From contig NZ_FNBM01000005.1 in assembly GCF_900102335.1 (NCBI RefSeq), positions 310,001 to 374,000 on the forward strand: a stretch of 64,000 nucleotides of DNA, read 5' to 3'. Within the stretch, counting starts at the first letter, position 1; every line of letters begins with the position of its first letter. The stretch comes from Phytopseudomonas seleniipraecipitans (GTDB taxonomy: Bacteria; Pseudomonadota; Gammaproteobacteria; Pseudomonadales; Pseudomonadaceae). The notes beneath the pieces are model-generated. The model was given only the letters and a program-made list of their open reading frames with translations. It was not told where the DNA came from and did no database searches. Made by a program: the position numbers and the translations under genes. Shown piece by piece: positions 22,702 to 32,183 of this stretch.

Positions 22702-22788
22702 TGGTGCCCAGGAGAAGACTCGAACTTCCACGACCTTGCGGTCACTGATACCTGAAACCAGCGCGTCTACCAATTCCGCCACCTGGGC
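22702..22788 (-). tRNA. tRNA-Leu (CAG), copy 2
   Basis: Identical in all 87 positions to the first copy, 83 bp away on the same strand and nearer to the promoter. Both are likely processed from one precursor that starts near 22845 and ends at the 22498-22526 terminator. CUG is a heavily used leucine codon in the surrounding genes. Confidence 0.97.
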
Positions 22789-22851
22789 ACTGAAACGGAT
22801 GATTGCTCATCTATTCCGTGTTACAACGTCTCCTCGACGCTGTGGGCGCGA

Positions 22852-22880
22852 ACTATACGGTCGTGCTTTTACCTTGTAAA
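22852..22880 (-). promoter_or_regulatory. Sigma-70 promoter of the tRNA-Leu pair
   Basis: On the minus strand: TTTACA, 17 bp, TATAGT. This is close to consensus with ideal spacing. A GC-rich stretch (TCGCGCCC) follows the -10, like the discriminators of stringently controlled stable RNA promoters. The start would lie about 57 bp upstream of the first tRNA. Confidence 0.8.
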
Positions 22881-22990
22881 CCCCTGGCGGCGAAAAATTA
22901 TTCGCGCGGAAAGCTGACCCGAAGGGCGCTTTCGCGCTTCAATAGACACATGGCAAAACCGACTCTAATAGATAAGGTGAACAGGTTCTA

Positions 22991-25486
22991 ATGGCCGATT
23001 GGCAATCCCTCGATCCCGAGGCCGCTCGTGAAGCGGAAAAGTATGACAACCCTATTCCAAGCCGTGAGCTGATTTTGCAGCACCTGGCTGAACGCGGCTC
23101 GCCCGCCAACCGGGAAGAGCTGCTCGACGAGTTCGGGCTGACCACCGAAGAACAAGCCGAAGCGCTGCGCCGCCGGCTGCGCGCCATGGAGCGTGACGGT
23201 CAGCTGATCTACACCCGCCGTGGCACCTATGCGCCGGTGGACAAGCTGGATCTGATCCTCGGCCGCGTCAGCGGTCATCGTGATGGCTTCGGTTTTCTGG
23301 TGCCGGATGACGGCAGTGATGATCTGTTCCTGAGCCCGGCACAAATGCGCCTGGTGTTTGATGGTGATCGCGCGCTGGCGCGGGTTTCCGGTCTCGACCG
23401 CCGTGGTCGCCGCGAAGGCGCCGTGGTCGAAGTGATTTCCCGTGGGCACGAGACCATTGTCGGCCGTTATTACGAAGAGAGCGGTATCGGCTTCGTGATC
23501 CCTGACAACCCGAAGATCCAGCAGGAAGTGCTGATTACCGCCGGTCGCAATGGCGGTGCCAAGCAGGGCCAGTTCGTCGAAGTGGCGATCACCCATTGGC
23601 CGACGCCGCGTTTCCAGCCCCAGGGCGACGTGACCGAAGTGGTCGGCAACTATATGGCGCCGGGCATGGAAATCGACGTGGCGCTGCGCAGCTACGACAT
23701 TCCGCATGTTTGGCCCGAGGCCGTGGTCAAGGAAGCACGCAAGCTCAAGCCGGAGGTCGAGGAGAAGGACAAGGAAAACCGCGTCGACATGCGGCATATC
23801 CCCTTCGTCACCATCGACGGTGAAGATGCGCGCGATTTCGACGATGCGGTGTACTGCGAGAAGAACGGCAGCAACTGGCGCCTGTTCTCCGGCGGCTGGA
23901 AGCTGTATGTCGCCATCGCCGATGTATCGCATTACGTGAAAGTCGGCTCGGCGCTGGATGCCGAAGCGCAGGTGCGCGGCAACTCGGTGTACTTCCCGGA
24001 GCGGGTCATCCCGATGCTGCCGGAAGAGCTGTCGAACGGCCTGTGCTCGCTGAACCCGAAGGTCGACCGTCTGGCCATGGTGTGTGAAATCACCATCTCC
24101 AAGACCGGCAAGATGGCTGACTATAAGTTCTACGAAGCGGTGATCCACTCCCACGCGCGCCTGACCTATAACAAGGTCAGTGCCATGCTCGAGCAGCCCA
24201 AGAGCAGCGAAGGCAAGGCCCTGCGCAGTGAATACAAGGAGGTGCTGCCGCACCTCAATCAACTGTACTCGCTGTATCAGGTGCTGCTAGCGGCGCGTCA
24301 TGAGCGTGGCGCGATTGATTTCGAGACCCAGGAAACCCGCATCATCTTCGGTTCCGGTCGCAAGATTGCGGAAATCCGTCCGACTCAGCGCAATGATGCC
24401 CACAAGCTGATCGAGGAATGCATGCTGGCGGCCAACGTGGCCACCGCTGCGTTCATGCAGAAGCACGGCATTCCTGCGCTGTACCGCGTGCATGACGGTC
24501 CGCCGCCTGAGCGCCTGGAGAAACTAAAGGCGTTCCTGACCGAGCTGGGTTTGTCGCTGCATCGCGGCAAGTCCAAGGATGGTCCTTCGCCCAAGGATTA
24601 TCAGGCGTTGCTGGAAAGCATTCGTGGCCGTGACGACTATCACCTGATCCAGACCGTGATGCTGCGCTCCCTCAGTCAGGCGGTGTACAGCGCTGATAAC
24701 CAAGGCCACTTCGGTCTGAATTACGACGCGTACGCACACTTTACCTCGCCGATTCGTCGTTATCCGGATCTGCTGATCCACCGTGCGATCCGCAGTGTGA
24801 TCCGTTCCAAGCAGGACACACCACACGTTCAGCGTGCCGGTGCGGTCAGCATGCCCAAAGCGCGCATCTATCCGTACGATGAGGCGATTCTCGAGCAGCT
24901 CGGTGAGCAGTGCTCGATGTCCGAGCGGCGTGCCGACGAGGCCACCCGTGACGTGGTCAACTGGCTCAAGTGCGAGTTCATGAAGGATCGCGTTGGCGAA
25001 ACCTTCCCAGGCGTGATCACTGCGGTGACTGGCTTTGGTTTGTTCGTCGAACTCAAAGACATCTATGTCGAAGGCCTGGTGCACGTCACGGCGCTGCCGG
25101 GCGATTACTACCATTTCGATCCTGTGCACCATCGCCTGGCCGGTGAACGCAGTGGGCGCAACTTCCGCCTGGGCGACAGCGTGTCGGTGAAGGTCATGCG
25201 TGTCGACCTGGACGAGCGCAAGATCGATTTCGAAATGGCTGAGGGTGCCGATCAGGCGTCAGCTCCGCGGGCCAAGCGCCGTGATGGTGGCAAAGATAGC
25301 CGTGGCGGCAAGAGTTCGCGTGGTGGTTCGGCCAGCAACACCGATGTGCAGAAGAGTCGTGACGTGAAGAAGGCGCTGCTCGCCGATTCCAAGTCGTCAG
25401 GCAAGGGTGCCGGCAAGCCAGCGGACAAGGCCGGCAAGCCAAGCCGGCACCGCAAGGGGCCGTCGAAGAGCAAGGCTAAATCATGA
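22991..25486 (+). CDS. rnr: Ribonuclease R
   Basis: RNase R is a processive 3'-5' exonuclease that degrades structured RNA, including rRNA fragments and tagged mRNA in trans-translation. The 831-residue protein has an N-terminal winged helix (about 20-80), cold-shock-like domains (about 85-230), the RNB catalytic domain with IDGEDARDFDDAVY (about 275-290), and an S1 domain (about 670-750, PGVITAVTGFGLFVELKDIY). A Lys/Ser/Gly-rich basic tail runs from about 755 to the end. It lies downstream of tRNA-Leu as in P. aeruginosa and overlaps rlmB by 4 bp (ATGA). Confidence 0.97.
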   Translation: MADWQSLDPEAAREAEKYDNPIPSRELILQHLAERGSPANREELLDEFGLTTEEQAEALRRRLRAMERDGQLIYTRRGTYAPVDKLDLILGRVSGHRDGFGFLVPDDGSDDLFLSPAQMRLVFDGDRALARVSGLDRRGRREGAVVEVISRGHETIVGRYYEESGIGFVIPDNPKIQQEVLITAGRNGGAKQGQFVEVAITHWPTPRFQPQGDVTEVVGNYMAPGMEIDVALRSYDIPHVWPEAVVKEARKLKPEVEEKDKENRVDMRHIPFVTIDGEDARDFDDAVYCEKNGSNWRLFSGGWKLYVAIADVSHYVKVGSALDAEAQVRGNSVYFPERVIPMLPEELSNGLCSLNPKVDRLAMVCEITISKTGKMADYKFYEAVIHSHARLTYNKVSAMLEQPKSSEGKALRSEYKEVLPHLNQLYSLYQVLLAARHERGAIDFETQETRIIFGSGRKIAEIRPTQRNDAHKLIEECMLAANVATAAFMQKHGIPALYRVHDGPPPERLEKLKAFLTELGLSLHRGKSKDGPSPKDYQALLESIRGRDDYHLIQTVMLRSLSQAVYSADNQGHFGLNYDAYAHFTSPIRRYPDLLIHRAIRSVIRSKQDTPHVQRAGAVSMPKARIYPYDEAILEQLGEQCSMSERRADEATRDVVNWLKCEFMKDRVGETFPGVITAVTGFGLFVELKDIYVEGLVHVTALPGDYYHFDPVHHRLAGERSGRNFRLGDSVSVKVMRVDLDERKIDFEMAEGADQASAPRAKRRDGGKDSRGGKSSRGGSASNTDVQKSRDVKKALLADSKSSGKGAGKPADKAGKPSRHRKGPSKSKAKS

Positions 25487-26232
25487 GTCAGCTGGAAAAG
25501 ATCTACGGCCTGCATGCCGTGGAAGCGCTGTTGCGTCATCACCCCAAGCGTGTGAAGCAGATCTGGCTGGCTGATGGTCGCAGTGATCCGCGCGTTCAGC
25601 CGCTGCTCGAGTTAGCCGGCCAGGCACGTGTTGCCGTCGGTCAGTGCGAGCGTCGCGAGATGGATGCGTGGGTCGAGGGCGTGCATCAGGGCGTTGTGGC
25701 TGACGTCAGCCCAAGCCAGGTGTGGGGCGAGGCAATGCTCGAAGAGCTGCTCGACCGCTGTGAAGGCCCGCCGTTGCTCTTAGTGCTCGATGGCGTGACC
25801 GACCCGCACAATCTCGGTGCCTGCCTGCGTACCGCCGATGCGGCGGGTGCGCTCGCCGTGATCGTGCCCAAGGACAAGTCCGCAACCTTGACGCCGGTGG
25901 TGCGCAAAGTCGCGTGTGGCGCTGCTGAGGTGATTCCTCTGGTGGCGGTCACCAACCTGGCGCGTAGCCTGGAAAAGCTTCAGCAGCGTGGCCTGTGGAT
26001 CGTCGGTACTGCTGGCGAGGCTGAGCAGGAGCTGTTTCAGCAGGACATGACCGGCCCAACGGTGCTGATCATGGGGGCTGAAGGCAAGGGCATGCGTCGC
26101 CTGACGCGTGAGCATTGTGATTACCTGGTCAAGCTGCCCATGGCCGGTAGCGTCAGCAGCCTCAACGTGTCGGTGGCCACTGGTATCTGCCTGTTCGAAG
26201 CGCTGCGCCAGCGGCGTTCGGCCAAGCGCTGA
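25483..26232 (+). CDS. rlmB: 23S rRNA (Gm2251) methyltransferase RlmB
   Basis: RlmB methylates the 2'-OH of G2251 in the peptidyl-transferase P loop. The 249-residue SpoU/TrmH-type enzyme has an N-terminal substrate domain (about 1-75). Its knotted SAM domain carries the three family motifs LDGVTDPHNLGACLRTADA, LIMGAEGKGMRRL and LPMAGSVSSLNVSVATGI. It is translationally coupled to rnr by the overlapping ATGA. Confidence 0.97.
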   Translation: MSQLEKIYGLHAVEALLRHHPKRVKQIWLADGRSDPRVQPLLELAGQARVAVGQCERREMDAWVEGVHQGVVADVSPSQVWGEAMLEELLDRCEGPPLLLVLDGVTDPHNLGACLRTADAAGALAVIVPKDKSATLTPVVRKVACGAAEVIPLVAVTNLARSLEKLQQRGLWIVGTAGEAEQELFQQDMTGPTVLIMGAEGKGMRRLTREHCDYLVKLPMAGSVSSLNVSVATGICLFEALRQRRSAKR

Positions 26233-26270
26233 GGGGCTGGTCGGCGCGACGTCGATCATCAAGCCCAGGG

Positions 26271-26303
26271 CTCCCCCTGCAATGCACCAGCGCTGCAGGG
26301 GAG
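26271..26303 (+). terminator. Hairpin downstream of rlmB
   Basis: CTCCCCCTGCA pairs with TGCAGGGGAG (one bulged C) around a 12-nt loop, 38 bp after the rlmB stop. There is no clear T-run, so this is a possible terminator only. Confidence 0.4.
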
Positions 26304-26338
26304 TAGCGCTTCATTGTTCAAAATATCACCAGTTCATC

Positions 26339-26367
26339 TTGCGTGCGCTTGGGGGCTTCTCTAGAAT
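26339..26367 (+). promoter_or_regulatory. Sigma-70 promoter of the rpsF operon
   Basis: TTGCGT, 17 bp, TAGAAT, about 120 bp upstream of rpsF. The long leader between it and rpsF could hold autoregulatory structure: the S6:S18 complex binds its own leader in many bacteria. I did not identify that structure here. Confidence 0.7.
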
Positions 26368-26486
26368 GTCGCCCCTTGCCGTCGCGGCAGGTGCGTTCGC
26401 GCCCCTTCGTTTCAGCAAGTCAACAGTGTCATTCACTCCTTGCCTGACCGCATTTCGCGGCAGGCTACAACCCGTAAGGAGCATTC

Positions 26487-26909
26487 ATGCGTCATTACGA
26501 AATCATCTTTCTGGTTCACCCGGACCAGAGCGAGCAAGTCGGCGGCATGGTCGAGCGTTACACCAAGCTGATCGAAGAAGACGGCGGCAAAATCCACCGT
26601 CTGGAAGATTGGGGCCGTCGTCAACTGGCCTACGCAATCAACAATGTTCACAAGGCTCACTACGTGATGCTGAACGTTGAGTGCAGCGGCAAGGCCCTGG
26701 CCGAGCTGGAAGACAACTTCCGCTACAACGATGCCGTGATCCGTAACCTTGTCGTCCGTCGTGAAGAAGCCGTTACTGGCCAATCCGAGATGCTCAAGGC
26801 CGAAGAAAACCGCAGTGAGCGCCGTGAGCGTCGTGAACGTCCTGAAAACGCCGAGTCCAACGACGGCGATGACAGCGACAACAACGACAGCGACAACGCT
26901 GACGAGTAA
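26487..26909 (+). CDS. rpsF: 30S ribosomal protein S6
   Basis: S6 binds 16S rRNA with S18 on the platform of the small subunit. The 140-residue protein begins [18 protein letters not shown] and has the ferredoxin-like core (about 1-95). A long acidic Asp/Asn/Glu tail follows, the region glutamylated by RimK in several bacteria. The start has TAAGGAG upstream. First gene of the rpsF-rpsR-DUF2232-rplI operon. Confidence 0.98.
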   Translation: MRHYEIIFLVHPDQSEQVGGMVERYTKLIEEDGGKIHRLEDWGRRQLAYAINNVHKAHYVMLNVECSGKALAELEDNFRYNDAVIRNLVVRREEAVTGQSEMLKAEENRSERRERRERPENAESNDGDDSDNNDSDNADE

Positions 26910-26937
26910 TCACCGGATCTATTGAGGAGCCAATCCC

Positions 26938-27168
26938 ATGGCACGTTTCTTCCGTCGTCGTAAATTCTGCCGTTTCACCGCTGAAGACGTGAAAGAGATC
27001 GATTTCAAAGATCTCAACACCCTGAAAGCCTACATCTCGGAAACCGGCAAAATCGTTCCTAGCCGTATCACCGGTACCAAGGCTCGTTATCAGCGTCAGC
27101 TGGCTACCGCTATCAAGCGCGCCCGCTTCCTGGCCCTGCTGCCCTACACCGACAGCCACGGCCGATAA
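26938..27168 (+). CDS. rpsR: 30S ribosomal protein S18
   Basis: The 76-residue S18 has the basic start [16 protein letters not shown] and the conserved core [22 protein letters not shown] single copy is seen here, and Cys11 is the only cysteine. The start follows TGAGGAG. It lies 28 bp after rpsF. Confidence 0.98.
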   Translation: MARFFRRRKFCRFTAEDVKEIDFKDLNTLKAYISETGKIVPSRITGTKARYQRQLATAIKRARFLALLPYTDSHGR

Positions 27169-27204
27169 GATCAGACGATCGACAAGTAGTAAGGGATAAA
27201 CCGC

Positions 27205-28098
27205 ATGCGCGCCTTGGCAGAATTCATTATGCGCGGCCGTATGCAGGCCACTCTGGTAGTGGTCGGTTCTGCGGCATTGCCGCTGCTGTTCTGGTTGAGT
27301 GCTGCCGCAGGATGCCTGGTGCTTCTGCGGCGTGGCCTGAGTGATGCCGCTGGCATCCTCGTCTGGGCGTTGCTGCCGGCCATTGGCTGGTGGTACTTCG
27401 GCGAACCGCGCACCTTGTTGGTGTTGCTGGGCGCGCTGGGGTTGGCGTGTGTACTGCGCGCCAATCAGTCCTGGAGGCGGGTGCTGTTGTTCAGCATCGC
27501 GCTGGGCCTGGTGTATGGACTGGTATTGGGGTCGACGTTCCGCGAGCCTATCGAAGCCATGGCGCAGGAGCTGAACAAGCTGCTGCCGCAAATGTTCGAT
27601 GGCGTTCACCAACAGATGTCGGTGGATGATCAGGCGCGTCTCCAAGGTCTCATTGCACCGGTGTTAACCGGATTGCTGGCAGCTCTGCTGCAGGTGGTCA
27701 GTTTGCTAAGCCTGATGCTTGGGCGGTTCTGGCAAGCGACGTTGTACAACCCTGGAGGTTTCGGTTCCGAGTTTCGTGAGCTGAGATTTCCGCCGATGCT
27801 GGCGATGTTACTGCTGGTCGGCATGCTGCTCGGGCCCAGTCTGGGTATCGAGATGGCGATGCTGACGCCGTTGTGCAGTGTTCCGCTGGTGTTCGCGGCT
27901 ATTGCCCTGTTGCACGGGCTGGTAGCCAAGGGCCGACTGTCGAAGTTCTGGCTGGTCGGGTTGTACATAACGCTGCTGCTGTTCCTGCAATTGATCTTTC
28001 CCTTGCTGGTGGTGTTAGCCATCGTCGACAGTCTGTTTGATTTTCGTGGTCGTCTGGCGGACAAGCCCGGTTCGGGTCCCGCCAACGGTGAAGGTTAA
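27205..28098 (+). CDS. DUF2232-type polytopic membrane protein
   Basis: A 297-residue, strongly hydrophobic protein with about eight predicted membrane spans, two of them in the C-terminal stretch WLVGLYITLLLFLQLIFPLL. The position between rpsR and rplI is that of PA4933, a conserved hypothetical of the DUF2232 family (YybS-like). Its function is unknown. It is co-oriented with its neighbours, with gaps of 36 bp and 21 bp, so it is probably cotranscribed with the ribosomal genes. Confidence 0.88.
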   Translation: MRALAEFIMRGRMQATLVVVGSAALPLLFWLSAAAGCLVLLRRGLSDAAGILVWALLPAIGWWYFGEPRTLLVLLGALGLACVLRANQSWRRVLLFSIALGLVYGLVLGSTFREPIEAMAQELNKLLPQMFDGVHQQMSVDDQARLQGLIAPVLTGLLAALLQVVSLLSLMLGRFWQATLYNPGGFGSEFRELRFPPMLAMLLLVGMLLGPSLGIEMAMLTPLCSVPLVFAAIALLHGLVAKGRLSKFWLVGLYITLLLFLQLIFPLLVVLAIVDSLFDFRGRLADKPGSGPANGEG

Positions 28099-28119
28099 AA
28101 GTTAAGAGGTAACACCCAA

Positions 28120-28566
28120 ATGGAAGTCATCCTGCTGGAAAAAATCGCCAACCTGGGCAACCTGGGCGATAAAGTGAACGTTAAAGCCGGTTACGGCCGT
28201 AACTTCCTGCTGCCGCAAGGCAAAGCCACTGCTGCCACCGAAGCCAACGTTGCTGCTTTCGAAGCACGTCGCGCTGATCTGGAAAAAGCAGCTGCTGACC
28301 GTAAAGCCTCGGCTGAAACTCGCGCTGCTCAGCTGGCCGAGCTGGAAGTCACCATCACCGCTACTGCGGGCGATGAAGGCAAGCTGTTCGGTTCCATCGG
28401 TACTCACGACATCGCTGACGCCCTGACCGCCTCCGGCGTTGAAGTGGCCAAAGCTGAAGTTCGTCTGCCGAACGGTACCATTCGCCAGGTTGGCGAATAC
28501 GACGTAGCCGTGCACCTGCACAGCGATGTCGAAGCGACTGTCAAAGTAGTCGTAGTAGCCGCCTAA
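28120..28566 (+). CDS. rplI: 50S ribosomal protein L9
   Basis: L9 binds 23S rRNA near the L1 stalk. The 148-residue protein has the N-terminal signature [19 protein letters not shown] followed by [16 protein letters not shown], the long connecting helix (about 40-75) and the C-terminal rRNA-binding domain. Preceded by AAGAGG. Last gene of the operon before a terminator. Confidence 0.98.
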   Translation: MEVILLEKIANLGNLGDKVNVKAGYGRNFLLPQGKATAATEANVAAFEARRADLEKAAADRKASAETRAAQLAELEVTITATAGDEGKLFGSIGTHDIADALTASGVEVAKAEVRLPNGTIRQVGEYDVAVHLHSDVEATVKVVVVAA

Positions 28567-28654
28567 GAACCTGTCTGCGATCTACTGGATCGCAGTAAGG
28601 CTCTAATCGCGCTGCTCAGCGGGCTTGCACTCAGGTGCGTTCCCGCTAACATCG

Positions 28655-28691
28655 GGCACGGCATTGCGAAAGCGATGCCGTGCCTTTTGTT
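28655..28691 (+). terminator. Terminator of the rpsF-rplI operon
   Basis: A GGCACGGCAT / ATGCCGTGCC stem extended by three more pairs (one T-G) and closed by a GAAA tetraloop, then TTTTGTTTT. It ends about 30 bp before the dnaB start codon, so dnaB has almost no room for its own promoter downstream of it. Confidence 0.92.
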
Positions 28692-28721
28692 TTCCAACGC
28701 ACGCATATTTTCCAGGCTCTC

Positions 28722-30116
28722 ATGAACGACATCAGCATCACCGAACAGTACGACCTGCAAACCTCTGCGCTGAAAGTGCCGCCGCACTCGATAGAGGCCG
28801 AGCAGTCGGTGCTCGGAGGCCTGATGCTCGATAACAACGCATGGGAGCGGGTGCTCGATCAGGTGTCCGATGGCGATTTCTACCGCCACGATCACCGCCT
28901 GGTCTTCCGCGCCATCCACAAGCTGGCTGAGCGCAACCAGCCGTTCGACGTGGTGACCCTCTCCGAACAGCTGGACAAGGAAGGTCAATTATCCCAGGTC
29001 GGCGGCATGGCCTACCTGGGCGAGTTGGCGAAGAACACGCCGTCGGTGGCCAATATCAAGGCCTATGCGCAGATCATTCGTGAGCGGGCCACGCTGCGCA
29101 AACTGATCGGCATCAGCAACGACATTGCCGACAGCGCCTATGCGCCAGAAGGCCGTACCGGCGAGGAAATCCTTGATGAGGCCGAGCGTCTGATCTTTCA
29201 GATCGCCGAGGCGCGGCCGAAGACCGGTGGTCCGGTGGGCATCAACGACATCTTGGTCAAAGCCATCGACCGCATCGACGAGCTGTTCAATAACGGCGAC
29301 GCGATTACCGGTCTATCGACTGGCTTCTCCGATCTGGATGACCTGACCAGTGGCCTGCAGCCTGCCGACCTGGTCATCGTCGCCGGGCGCCCGTCGATGG
29401 GTAAGACCACGTTCGCCATGAACCTGGTGGAAAACGCGCTGATGCGCAGCGACAAGTCGATCTTGGTGTATTCCCTGGAGATGCCCTCGGAATCCATCGT
29501 GATTCGTATGCTCGCGTCACTGGGGCGTATCGACCAGACCAAGGTGCGTGCCGGCCGCCTCGATGACGACGATTGGCCGCGACTGACCTCGGCGGTCAAC
29601 CTGCTCAATGACCGCAAGTTGTTCATCGATGACACCGCCGGTATCTCACCGTCGGAGATGCGTGCGCGCTCGCGCCGTCTGGCCCGTGAGCACGGGGAGA
29701 TCGGCCTGATCATGGTCGACTACCTGCAGCTGATGCAGATTCCCGGTTCGAGCGGCGACAGCCGGGTGAACGAGATTTCCGAAATTTCGCGCTCGCTCAA
29801 GGCTCTGGCAAAGGAATTCAACTGCCCGGTGATCGCGCTATCGCAGCTCAACCGCGGCCTCGAACAGCGGCCCAACAAGCGCCCGATCAACTCCGACTTG
29901 CGTGAATCCGGGGCGATCGAGCAGGACGCCGACATCATCATGTTCGTGTACCGCGACGAGGTGTACCACCCCGAAACCGAGTACAAGGGCGTCGCCGAGA
30001 TCATCATCGGCAAACAGCGTAACGGCCCGCTGGGCACCGCGCGCCTGGCATTTCTGGGTAAATACTCGCGCTTCGAAAACCTGGCGCCGGGCAGCTACCA
30101 GTTCGAAGACGAATAA
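28722..30116 (+). CDS. dnaB: Replicative DNA helicase DnaB
   Basis: DnaB is the hexameric 5'-3' helicase of the replication fork. The 464-residue protein has the N-terminal primase-interacting domain (about 20-120; PPHSIEAEQSVLGGLMLD), a linker, and the RecA-like motor with Walker A GRPSMGKTTFAMNLVENA (about 222-240) and Walker B IMVDYLQLMQI (about 330). No intein is present. The ATG at 28722 (MNDISITEQYD) lies just after the operon terminator. It converges with the GGDEF gene, 6 bp apart; in P. aeruginosa alr lies between them. Confidence 0.97.
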   Translation: MNDISITEQYDLQTSALKVPPHSIEAEQSVLGGLMLDNNAWERVLDQVSDGDFYRHDHRLVFRAIHKLAERNQPFDVVTLSEQLDKEGQLSQVGGMAYLGELAKNTPSVANIKAYAQIIRERATLRKLIGISNDIADSAYAPEGRTGEEILDEAERLIFQIAEARPKTGGPVGINDILVKAIDRIDELFNNGDAITGLSTGFSDLDDLTSGLQPADLVIVAGRPSMGKTTFAMNLVENALMRSDKSILVYSLEMPSESIVIRMLASLGRIDQTKVRAGRLDDDDWPRLTSAVNLLNDRKLFIDDTAGISPSEMRARSRRLAREHGEIGLIMVDYLQLMQIPGSSGDSRVNEISEISRSLKALAKEFNCPVIALSQLNRGLEQRPNKRPINSDLRESGAIEQDADIIMFVYRDEVYHPETEYKGVAEIIIGKQRNGPLGTARLAFLGKYSRFENLAPGSYQFEDE

Positions 30117-30122
30117 CCCGGC

Positions 30123-32006
30123 CTACGCCTCGCCGTATACCGCTGTGCCTGAGCGACCGGCCGCCTTGGCCTGGTAAAGCGCCTGGTCGGCCGCCTTGTA
30201 GAGGCCGGCAAACTGCCCGGCGTGCTGGGGATAGAACGCCACGCCGATACTGATGCTCACCGTCAATGCGTGTTCGGCGTAGGCGACGGGTCTGGCCAGC
30301 TCGGTGAGCAAGCGGCCTGCAATATCGTGCGCATACTCCTGCGCATCTGCGCCCTCGATCAATACCGCAAATTCGTCGCCGCCGAGCCGCGCCACTGTGT
30401 CGGTGGTACGCACATGCTCCCGTATCCGCCTGCCGATTTGCTGCAGCATCAAGTCACCGGCGTCGTGGCCGTGTCTGTCGTTGATCGGTTTGAAGTGATC
30501 GAGATCGATCAGCAGTAGAGCCAGCGTTTCCTCTGTCTGGCTGGCTTCGCGCGCTGCACGCTCGAACTGCTCGATCAAGTGGCGGCGGTTTGGCAGCTCG
30601 GTCAGCGCATCGTGGAACGCAGCGTGATGCAGTTCCTGCTCGCGCTGTGATAGCTGCAAGTTGGTCGCCTTGAGTTCCGCCGTGCGTTTTTCCACTGCCC
30701 GCTGCAGTTCGTTGGCGCTGGCCTGCACATGTGCCAGGCGTGCGGTTTTTTCCTGATCGGCTTGCAGCAGTGCTTCGGCACGCTGGTTCTTCAGCAACTG
30801 GATGCGATATGCCAGAGCGAAAGAGAACAGGATCGACTCGGCGGCGACTGCAATGGGAAATACATAGGTGCTCCAGGACGCGGGCTGGACTATGCCAGTG
30901 GCGCGCAACAGCAGCAGGTTGATGCTGGCCAGGATCATTCCGTAACCGCAAAAATACAGGCACGCCGGGAAATAGCCCTGACGCCAGCGCACCAGCGACG
31001 CCCAGATGGCAGACGGAATGGCGGTGAATGACAACAGTACAAATATCCATGCACCCACCGCGCGGTACCCAAGCACATCGGCGATCACGGCGACGACGTA
31101 CAGCGCGCAACTGATGGTCAGCAAGTGATGGGCCCATGGTACGTGTCGGCGTGTTTGCAGTAGCGTCTGGGTAAAGCGACAAGCGCCGAAGCCCCAGAGT
31201 GCTGGCAGGCTGATGCGGTCCAGCCAGAACGGCACAGCTGCATTCGGCCACAGGTACTGGAAGCCATGCCCGGTCATGCCGAGGATCATCAGCAGAGCCC
31301 CGGTGGTAGTGACCACGTACCAGAAGTACGCCGAATCGCGCAGGGCGAGAAAGATGAACAGGTTGTACAGCAGCAGGGCAGTGATCACCCCGTATATCAC
31401 GCCGAGCCAGAGATTCTCGTTGGCCGCCAGCTCGTTCAGGTCGTTGAGTTGCCAGACCTTCAGCGGGAAGGAGTTACCCGCAGGGTCATAGCTCCGCAGG
31501 TAGAAGGTCAGCGGTTGCTCGCCAAGCGCCGGCAGCTGGAATAGCAGCCGGCGGTGGGCGTGGTCGCGGCCTTCGTCGAAGGCCACCGCTTCGCCCGACC
31601 GGCGCTGGCTCCAGCCCTGTTTGCCGTCAGGCAGGAACAGTTGCAGGTCGAGCAGGCTGACCGCCGCAACCTCCAGCCACCAGGCGCCTGGCGAAGGCTC
31701 GCGGGCCTGCAGGGTAACCTTGATCCACCAGGGGTTGGGGCTCTGGCCGACGCTGCCCTTGCCCTGCGCTGGAACGAAGCGCTGTTGCACCGCAGGATCG
31801 GCCATGTCATCGATGCTCAACCTCGCGCCGGGGTCTTCGAGCAATTCGATGTGCGGATTGAGTGCTCGGCCGCTGCTGTTGGCATCGAGGGTAATGACAT
31901 CAGCCCGGGCAGCAAGGGTCAGCCCGGAAAGCATGCACAGCGAGATCAGGAAAATGGCTAGCCGCTGCAAGCGGAGACTCCTTGGCGGTCGGCGCCTGGC
32001 GGTCAT
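30123..32006 (-). CDS. 7TMR-DISM diguanylate cyclase, NicD-like
   Basis: A 627-residue membrane sensor that should make cyclic di-GMP. It has a signal/anchor segment (about 13-35) and a periplasmic DISM-type sensor domain (about 40-165). Seven membrane spans (about 185-400) and a coiled-coil segment (about 405-455) follow. The GGDEF domain has an intact active site, RLGGDEFAVLIEG (about residue 540), and an RTTD I-site five residues upstream for product inhibition. Domain order and position next to dnaB match PA4929, described as the nutrient-responsive cyclase NicD. The ATG at 32006 was chosen over a longer in-frame start. Confidence 0.9.
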   Translation of the reverse strand: MTARRRPPRSLRLQRLAIFLISLCMLSGLTLAARADVITLDANSSGRALNPHIELLEDPGARLSIDDMADPAVQQRFVPAQGKGSVGQSPNPWWIKVTLQAREPSPGAWWLEVAAVSLLDLQLFLPDGKQGWSQRRSGEAVAFDEGRDHAHRRLLFQLPALGEQPLTFYLRSYDPAGNSFPLKVWQLNDLNELAANENLWLGVIYGVITALLLYNLFIFLALRDSAYFWYVVTTTGALLMILGMTGHGFQYLWPNAAVPFWLDRISLPALWGFGACRFTQTLLQTRRHVPWAHHLLTISCALYVVAVIADVLGYRAVGAWIFVLLSFTAIPSAIWASLVRWRQGYFPACLYFCGYGMILASINLLLLRATGIVQPASWSTYVFPIAVAAESILFSFALAYRIQLLKNQRAEALLQADQEKTARLAHVQASANELQRAVEKRTAELKATNLQLSQREQELHHAAFHDALTELPNRRHLIEQFERAAREASQTEETLALLLIDLDHFKPINDRHGHDAGDLMLQQIGRRIREHVRTTDTVARLGGDEFAVLIEGADAQEYAHDIAGRLLTELARPVAYAEHALTVSISIGVAFYPQHAGQFAGLYKAADQALYQAKAAGRSGTAVYGEA

Positions 32007-32135
32007 GTTGTGGGCAAGAGTATACCCAGCGGGCGTGCGTTTGATGACGTACGCGCGTGCATATTGCATACCGTCGGATTAAGGCTCCGGCCGATGGATT
32101 AGCCCAGCGACACGGTCGGGTTTGGTTAAAATTTG

Positions 32136-32144
32136 TGCTATATT
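32136..32144 (+). promoter_or_regulatory. Possible extended -10 promoter of ygiQ
   Basis: TGC directly before TATATT, in an AT-rich stretch 40 bp upstream of the ygiQ start. No good -35 is seen, which is acceptable for an extended -10 element. Confidence 0.45.
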
Positions 32145-32183
32145 CCGCGCCCCGTGAAATCCCTGAATAAATCGGTTATCACC

